Below, piece by piece: positions 40,250 to 44,276 of a DNA stretch of 44,276 bases (its first letter is position 1; each line of letters opens with the position of its first letter). Origin of the DNA: a virus; IMG/VR virus record IMGVR_UViG_3300047299_000293, positions 1 to 44,276 of that record. The stretch is one strand, 5' to 3'. Below the pieces are notes generated by a model that worked only from the letters and a program-made list of their open reading frames with translations, had not been told where the DNA came from and made no database searches. A program made the translations under genes and the position numbers.

Positions 40250-41500
40250 TCAAACAAACAAGTCGGTGGTCACAAGCGACTGCGCTCCCTGCTCTCGATC
40301 AGGCTTGAACACCTGGCGCTCATTGAGAATGCCCAGCTCAACCAGATAGCCCTCGAGTTGCGCGCGCAGTTTTTCATCGAACTTGTGCAGGTTCAGCCGC
40401 CCCTTGCTTGTGAGCTCCACGCTGAGCACTTGTCGTCGGCTTTTGCCCTGCATCGGCGCAAGGCAAAAATTGAGGATCGCCGCCTGGATCGCCCAGCCAC
40501 GGGTGAGCGGGTTTTCTGCTCCGAAATACTGAGCCAGCAAGTCGGTCACGCAGCGCTGCTCACTGCCCGCAGTCGCAGCACTGGCGGTGCATTCGAGCTT
40601 GAGCTGGCCGCAATCGCTGACTACCGTCACACTCTTGACCTGCAGGCCCACAAATCCATCCTCGATTGCCCGTGGAATGTTCATCCCCAGGCGCAGGCTC
40701 GACAGGTTCAGGCGTGGCGTCTGAATGCGCTGCGCATCGGCATCCACACCCAGCATGTGCCGGGCAAAGGCTTCGCAGAGCATGGCGTGGTATTTGGCCC
40801 CGCCACGGATGATGGTGCGAGCCACTCCGGTGGCTTGAGCGTACTCGAGCACCATGTGAATGTTGGGACTGCCCACACGCCGCTGTAACTGGCCGCCTTC
40901 GAACTCCAGCTTGGCCGTTGCCATGTCCTTGGCATGGATGGAGACCAGCTGCGTACCTTGCGCCCGGTCGAGCACGTTGACCACGCAGACCTCGCCGCAA
41001 CCCAGCTCCCGCTGGTAGAACCCTTTGATGGCCTCACCGAAGGCTGCTATCGAAGCCTCGTCGCGGTGGATGGCACGCTTGATGCCCAGATCGTGCTGCT
41101 GGGCTTGCTGCCCGTGATGGTCCAGGTACTCGATCTCGGCCGCCGACTCAAACAGCGCCGGGTGGTGAACGTACAACCAAAACGCGCGGTGCAGATCGCT
41201 TTTGCAGGCGATCAGCGCCATCAGCTCCGACGGCCTGTCGTGCGCAACCTGAAACATGGCCTGCTTGCCCAGGGGGTGGGCCAGCAGTGTGCTGGCGTGC
41301 AAGCCAGCCACGATGCGGTCGCGCATGGGCACCACCGGATGGCCCTGGATGAGTCCGGCCAGTCGTCTGGAAGTGTGGACCGTGTCATCCCACATCCAGC
41401 CCTCGGGCAAAGGCAAGGCATGGCGCTGCATGAAGGTTTTAAGGGTGTCGTCGACAGGCAGGTGCAACAGGATGTCGGCGTAGGTCTGAGGTCTGCTCAT
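40250..41500 (-). CDS. Unknown 416-aa protein, first gene of a two-gene accessory unit
   Basis: 416 aa from ATG 41500 with AAAGGAG upstream. Mostly soluble alpha/beta: DILLHLPVDDTLKTFMQRHA at the start, HDLGIKRAIHRDEASIAAFG, VCVVNVLDRAQGTQLVSIHA, MVLEYAQATGVARTIIRGGA, and a C-terminal helical region with winged-helix character (LSVELTSKGRLNLHKFDEKL, QLEGYLVELGILNERQVF). No catalytic motif is recognised. Paired with the zinc-ribbon protein and placed between abiE and the integration cassette, a slot where phages carry defence or lysogenic-conversion genes. Confidence 0.65.
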   Translation of the reverse strand: MSRPQTYADILLHLPVDDTLKTFMQRHALPLPEGWMWDDTVHTSRRLAGLIQGHPVVPMRDRIVAGLHASTLLAHPLGKQAMFQVAHDRPSELMALIACKSDLHRAFWLYVHHPALFESAAEIEYLDHHGQQAQQHDLGIKRAIHRDEASIAAFGEAIKGFYQRELGCGEVCVVNVLDRAQGTQLVSIHAKDMATAKLEFEGGQLQRRVGSPNIHMVLEYAQATGVARTIIRGGAKYHAMLCEAFARHMLGVDADAQRIQTPRLNLSSLRLGMNIPRAIEDGFVGLQVKSVTVVSDCGQLKLECTASAATAGSEQRCVTDLLAQYFGAENPLTRGWAIQAAILNFCLAPMQGKSRRQVLSVELTSKGRLNLHKFDEKLRAQLEGYLVELGILNERQVFKPDREQGAQSLVTTDLFV

Positions 41501-41697
41501 TGAAGGTCTCCTTTGTCGTTGTTTATGTTTCGGCAATGAGGCGTCTCAACCCCTGACCTCGGTGGTCTGGGGCTGGGTGTGAGTTTTGCCGGATTGCTGG
41601 ACAAATATACAGCTTTTGGCAGTTTTGTCAAAACCGCCGCTGGCAGGCTCATGGATCAAGGCAGTCGGCCAAAAAAATCACGGATTGATGCGCTTCT

Positions 41698-41732
41698 CCA
41701 GCTCGTGTCCCCCTAAAACACGTTACAGCTGG
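41698..41732. repeat. Imperfect long hairpin/palindrome upstream of the integration cassette
   Basis: CCAGCT (41698-41703) plus CGTGT (41704-41708) pair with ACACG (41718-41722) and AGCTGG (41727-41732), with a 9-base loop and a 4-base bulge. It is within the 283-base divergent gap between the 416-aa gene and the integration cassette. It could be a binding site, part of a phage attachment site, or a leader hairpin. Confidence 0.4.
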
Positions 41733-41752
41733 AGGGGTTCGCTCCTACGATT

Positions 41753-41772
41753 TGTGGACAGTTTTATCCACG
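41753..41772. promoter_or_regulatory. Inverted DnaA-box-like motifs before the integration cassette
   Basis: TGTGGACAG (41753-41761) and TTATCCACG (41764-41772) are inverted near-matches to the DnaA box TTATCCACA, with a GTGGA/TCCAC palindrome. They end 11 bases before ATG 41784. It may be an operator or DnaA-linked control element. Confidence 0.35.
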
Positions 41773-41783
41773 AAGTCCCAGCC

Positions 41784-42023
41784 ATGACAGCCCCTCTGAA
41801 CCCCTCCACAAGCCACGCCGGAAAGCGCTCCGAAAAGAGCGGTTTTCTTTCCCTATCGCAGATCAGCGAATTGATGGCCCATGGCGCCGTCGATCAACAC
41901 AAGCAGCTGACCGAAGCCCACAGCAGTCAGGTTTACGCCACTGACCTTGATGAATTCGTCGACTCCCATGCCTGGCAGAGCGTGAATGTGAACCCGTCTA
42001 CAGAACAAGGAGTTCACCCATGA
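41784..42023 (+). CDS. Small unknown protein opening the integration cassette
   Basis: 79 aa from ATG 41784; longer upstream extension lacks coding character. KSGFLSLSQISELMAHGAVD and SSQVYATDLDEFVDSHAW suggest a short helical protein. Its stop overlaps the DUF2924 start (ATGA), so it is translationally coupled to the recombinase operon. A recombination directionality or control factor is possible but unproven. Confidence 0.6.
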   Translation: MTAPLNPSTSHAGKRSEKSGFLSLSQISELMAHGAVDQHKQLTEAHSSQVYATDLDEFVDSHAWQSVNVNPSTEQGVHP

Positions 42024-42502
42024 AGCCCCGATCCATTACCCCGCGCGAGCAGCGCAGCCAAGACAAGCTCGATGCCGTCCAGCGCCAGGTTGCCGACCTA
42101 CACGACCTCAAAATGTCCGAGCTCTGGCAGCTCTGGGATATGCACTTCTCGCGCCGCCCGGCCCATCCCAACCGAAACTTCCTGACATCGCGGCTGGCCT
42201 ACCGACTCCAAGAACTGGCCTTTGGCTCTTTACCGCAATCAACCCAGGAAAGACTGGCCGACTATGGCCAGCACCTCTCCAAGATCAAGAGCAAGACCCC
42301 GGCCAAAGCGGTGGCCATGCCGGGGGCCACCCTAGTGCGGGAATTCGACGGCAAGGAGTACAGGGTGCTGGTGCTGGCCGATGGCCGCTATGAATACAAC
42401 CGCCAGATTTACGGCAGCTTGTCCGCAATCGCCAAAACCATCACCGGAACGCAATGGTCCGGACCGTCCTTCTTTGGCCTCAAATCCACGGGGGCTGCAT
42501 GA
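42020..42502 (+). CDS. DUF2924 protein
   Basis: 160 aa. Conserved DUF2924 blocks: LHDLKMSELWQLWDMHFSRR, RNFLTSRLAYRLQELAFGSL, LVREFDGKEYRVLVLADGRY, SLSAIAKTITGTQWSGPSFF. DUF2924 genes very commonly sit directly upstream of serine recombinase genes in proteobacterial prophages and islands, suggesting a recombination accessory. Coupled on both sides by ATGA overlaps. Confidence 0.9.
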   Translation: MKPRSITPREQRSQDKLDAVQRQVADLHDLKMSELWQLWDMHFSRRPAHPNRNFLTSRLAYRLQELAFGSLPQSTQERLADYGQHLSKIKSKTPAKAVAMPGATLVREFDGKEYRVLVLADGRYEYNRQIYGSLSAIAKTITGTQWSGPSFFGLKSTGAA

Positions 42503-43842
42503 ACATGCCAACGCCCAAACGGTGTGCGGTGTACTGCCGCGTCTCCTCCGACGAAAGGCTGGACCAGTCCTTCAACTCGATCGATGCCCAGCGTGAGTCG
42601 GGCCTGTCCTTTGTTATGAGCCAGCGCGATGAGGGCTGGGTGCCGGTGCAGGACACCTATGAAGACCCGGGTTACTCGGGCGGGAACATGGAGCGTCCGG
42701 GGCTCAAACGCCTGATGGCGGATATCAAGGCCGGACGGATTGACATGGTGGTGGTCTACAAGATCGACCGCCTCTCGCGTTCATTGGCCGACTTTGCCAA
42801 GATGGTGGAGGTCTTTGACAAGCACCAGGTCAACTTCAGCTCGGTGACCCAGCAGATCAACTCGGCCACTTCGACTGGGCGTTTGATGCTCAACATGCTG
42901 CTGTCGTTTGCCCAATTCGAACGCGAGGTGACCGGCGAGCGCATCCGCGACAAGATTGCCGCCTCCAAACGCAAGGGCCTGTGGATGGGTGGCCCCGTGC
43001 CGCTGGGTTATCGCGTGGAGAACCGGTTGCTGCTGATCGATCCGAAGGAGGCAGAGACCGTGAACTGGATTTTTGACACCTACGCCAGCACGGGATCGAC
43101 CACGCAGATGGTCCAGCAAATGAAGGAACAAAATCACCTGACCAAGACGGGGCGGAACTTTTGCAAGCAGTCGCTGTACAAGATTTTGCAGAACCGGGTG
43201 TATCTGGGCATGCTGGCGCACAAGGGCCAGTACTTTGCCGGTGCCCACCAGCCCCTGATCGATCAAACCCGATGGGACAAGGTGCAACAGTTGATGGTGC
43301 GCACCAGCGAAGAGAAGACCCAGGCCACCTGGTCCCTGAAGGCACGCACACAGTTCCTGCTACGCGGCCTGATCTACAGCCCAGGCGGGGATCTGTACCT
43401 GCCGATGGCCACACAGAAGAAATCCGGAAAGGTCTACCGCTACTACGTGCACAACCGGAAAATGCACGAAGGTGCCAGCCAGAGCAATATTTCCAATCAA
43501 CCCGCCGAACCGGTGGAGCAAGAGGTCACGCGACAGGTTCTGGATTTCCTGCGCTCAGGCTCGATGCTCAACAAATATTGGCACCAGATACAGACCTTCA
43601 ACCCTGGCATTCCCGAATCCCAGGCTGTCGTACTGATCCTGCAGCGCACCGCGCAAATCTGGGACAGCTACTTTGATCAGGTCAAAAGCCACATCATCCG
43701 CAGCTTGGTCGAGCGGGTCACGCTGCACGACGACGACACGATCGAGGTCAGCTGGCGCACCCATGAGTGGTTGCCCCTGCTCGAGGCCATGAAGCCCAGA
43801 ACGGTAGGTGCAGACAAATTGGAAATGGAGATGCACGCATGA
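42499..43842 (+). CDS. Large serine recombinase/integrase
   Basis: 447 aa from ATG 42499 (ATGA with DUF2924). Resolvase domain: CAVYCRVSSDE with nucleophile Ser16 (or Ser17), YEDPGYSGGNMERPGLKRLM, VVVYKIDRLSRSLADFAKMV. Then a recombinase domain (GLWMGGPVPLGYRVENRLLL, KTGRNFCKQSLYKILQNRVY) and C-terminal region with FLLRGLIYSPGG but no full four-Cys zinc ribbon. It is smaller than phiC31-type integrases. It probably integrates and excises this phage; the attP has not been located. Confidence 0.93.
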   Translation: MNMPTPKRCAVYCRVSSDERLDQSFNSIDAQRESGLSFVMSQRDEGWVPVQDTYEDPGYSGGNMERPGLKRLMADIKAGRIDMVVVYKIDRLSRSLADFAKMVEVFDKHQVNFSSVTQQINSATSTGRLMLNMLLSFAQFEREVTGERIRDKIAASKRKGLWMGGPVPLGYRVENRLLLIDPKEAETVNWIFDTYASTGSTTQMVQQMKEQNHLTKTGRNFCKQSLYKILQNRVYLGMLAHKGQYFAGAHQPLIDQTRWDKVQQLMVRTSEEKTQATWSLKARTQFLLRGLIYSPGGDLYLPMATQKKSGKVYRYYVHNRKMHEGASQSNISNQPAEPVEQEVTRQVLDFLRSGSMLNKYWHQIQTFNPGIPESQAVVLILQRTAQIWDSYFDQVKSHIIRSLVERVTLHDDDTIEVSWRTHEWLPLLEAMKPRTVGADKLEMEMHA

Positions 43843-44276
43843 ACGGAATGACCCTGAGCAAGAGCGCGGATGGGAGTGAGCTGCGGATTTCCACGCGTGG
43901 GCCATTCAAGCTCAAGCGGCGCCCGGGCCGCAAAACCTTGCTGATGCCGCCCGAGACGGCCGAAGGGCATCTGGCTGGCTCCTGCCTGGATCAGAGCAGT
44001 CATCTGACCCTGTTCCAGGGGCTGGCCCGAGCCCATTACTGGCAGCGTCTGCTGGATGCCAGTGAGGTCGGCAGCGGATCCGAAATTGCCAAGCTGGAGG
44101 GACTGCATCCGAGCACAGTCAATGAACTGCTGCGGATGACGCTGCTCGATCCATCTACCGTGATGGACATCCTGGAAGGAAGACCGCCTCAGGGTGTCAG
44201 CATGCTGTGGTTCGCGACAAATGCGCTGCCCAACCTGTGGCACGAGCAGTTCAGGCCTCCGGCCAGTTGTGAACCG
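43839..44276 (+). CDS. HTH protein after the recombinase, truncated by window end
   Basis: At least 146 codons, open to the right edge. It starts by ATGA overlap with the recombinase stop. Reads MNGMTLSKSADGSELRISTR, RPGRKTLLMPPE, GLARAHYWQRLLDASEVGSG, SEIAKLEGLHPSTVNELLRM, TLLDPSTVMDILEGRPPQGV. The SEIAKLEGLHPSTVNELLRM part is a KorB/ParB-like helix-turn-helix. Such proteins commonly follow DUF2924/recombinase pairs, suggesting a DNA-binding accessory of integration. The C-terminus is outside the window. Confidence 0.75.
   Translation, partial: MNGMTLSKSADGSELRISTRGPFKLKRRPGRKTLLMPPETAEGHLAGSCLDQSSHLTLFQGLARAHYWQRLLDASEVGSGSEIAKLEGLHPSTVNELLRMTLLDPSTVMDILEGRPPQGVSMLWFATNALPNLWHEQFRPPASCEP

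Noticed and set aside
41586-41783. Start of the 79-aa protein at 41586
   Set aside because: The extension has no ribosome site, crosses the hairpin and DnaA-box-like region, and has non-coding character; ATG 41784 is preferred.
1-44276. tRNA genes or tRNA-fragment attachment sites
   Set aside because: No cloverleaf or CCA-ending tRNA-like segment was recognised in the gaps; the serine recombinase does not require a tRNA target.

Overview
The window is almost entirely a temperate, long-tailed (siphovirus-type) phage genome or prophage. It combines an HK97-type head module with a lambda-type tail module. The GC-rich, strongly coding-biased DNA and the protein families (DUF6362, DUF6511, DUF6900/DUF3489, DUF2924 next to a serine recombinase) suggest a betaproteobacterial host, probably Burkholderiales/Comamonadaceae. 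That host call is inference; no rRNA, tRNA or housekeeping marker is present. No stretch longer than 300 bases lacks a gene. The largest gaps are 919-1103, 27998-28159, 31791-31970, 37495-37694 and 41501-41783, and all but 27998-28159 hold recognisable repeats or regulatory structure.

Layout, right to left along the minus strand: an HTH protein and small early proteins, an SSB-like protein, a zinc-finger protein, a second HTH protein and a Toprim/D5 primase-helicase (32.8-37.5 kb). Then come a DUF6362 HTH protein, a ParB-methyltransferase fusion and DUF6933 (29.7-32.6 kb). A small plus-strand cassette (DUF6900, DUF3489, unknown) sits at 28.6-29.7 kb. Next are HNH endonuclease, terminase small and large subunits, portal, S49 protease, HK97 capsid, connectors and tail terminator (19.5-28.5 kb). 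The tail follows as tube, G/GT chaperone with a programmed -1 frameshift, tape measure, M, L, K, I and J (9.9-19.5 kb). Then come tail accessory proteins and a fibre (7.0-9.8 kb), a five-gene overlapping cassette (2.6-7.0 kb), a lysis cassette of holin, glucosaminidase and Rz/Rz1 (1.1-2.5 kb), and an HTH-NusG fusion protein (1-918).

The plus-strand right arm (37.7-44.3 kb) carries an AbiE toxin-antitoxin/abortive-infection pair with an inverted-repeat operator. It also holds two unrecognised genes on the minus strand and an integration cassette (79-aa protein, DUF2924, serine recombinase, HTH protein) that runs off the right edge. No CI/Cro-type repressor pair is visible.

The most unusual part is 2.6-8.0 kb. 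The fibre protein ends in alternating Asn-Cys residues plus Cys-Gly-Cys, giving six cysteines in the last ten residues. Immediately downstream, in an unbroken chain of overlapping genes, are two beta-rich unknown proteins, two oxygenase-like proteins (one a clear 2-oxoglutarate/Fe(II) enzyme) and a radical-SAM enzyme with a complete seven-cysteine SPASM domain. There is no room in the cassette for a conventional short precursor peptide. The simplest hypothesis is that a virion structural protein, best candidate the cysteine-rich fibre tip, is post-translationally modified by RiPP-type chemistry. Intrinsic-terminator-like hairpins lie inside the first oxygenase gene and after the radical-SAM gene, suggesting the maturation genes are a separately regulated insertion (moron).
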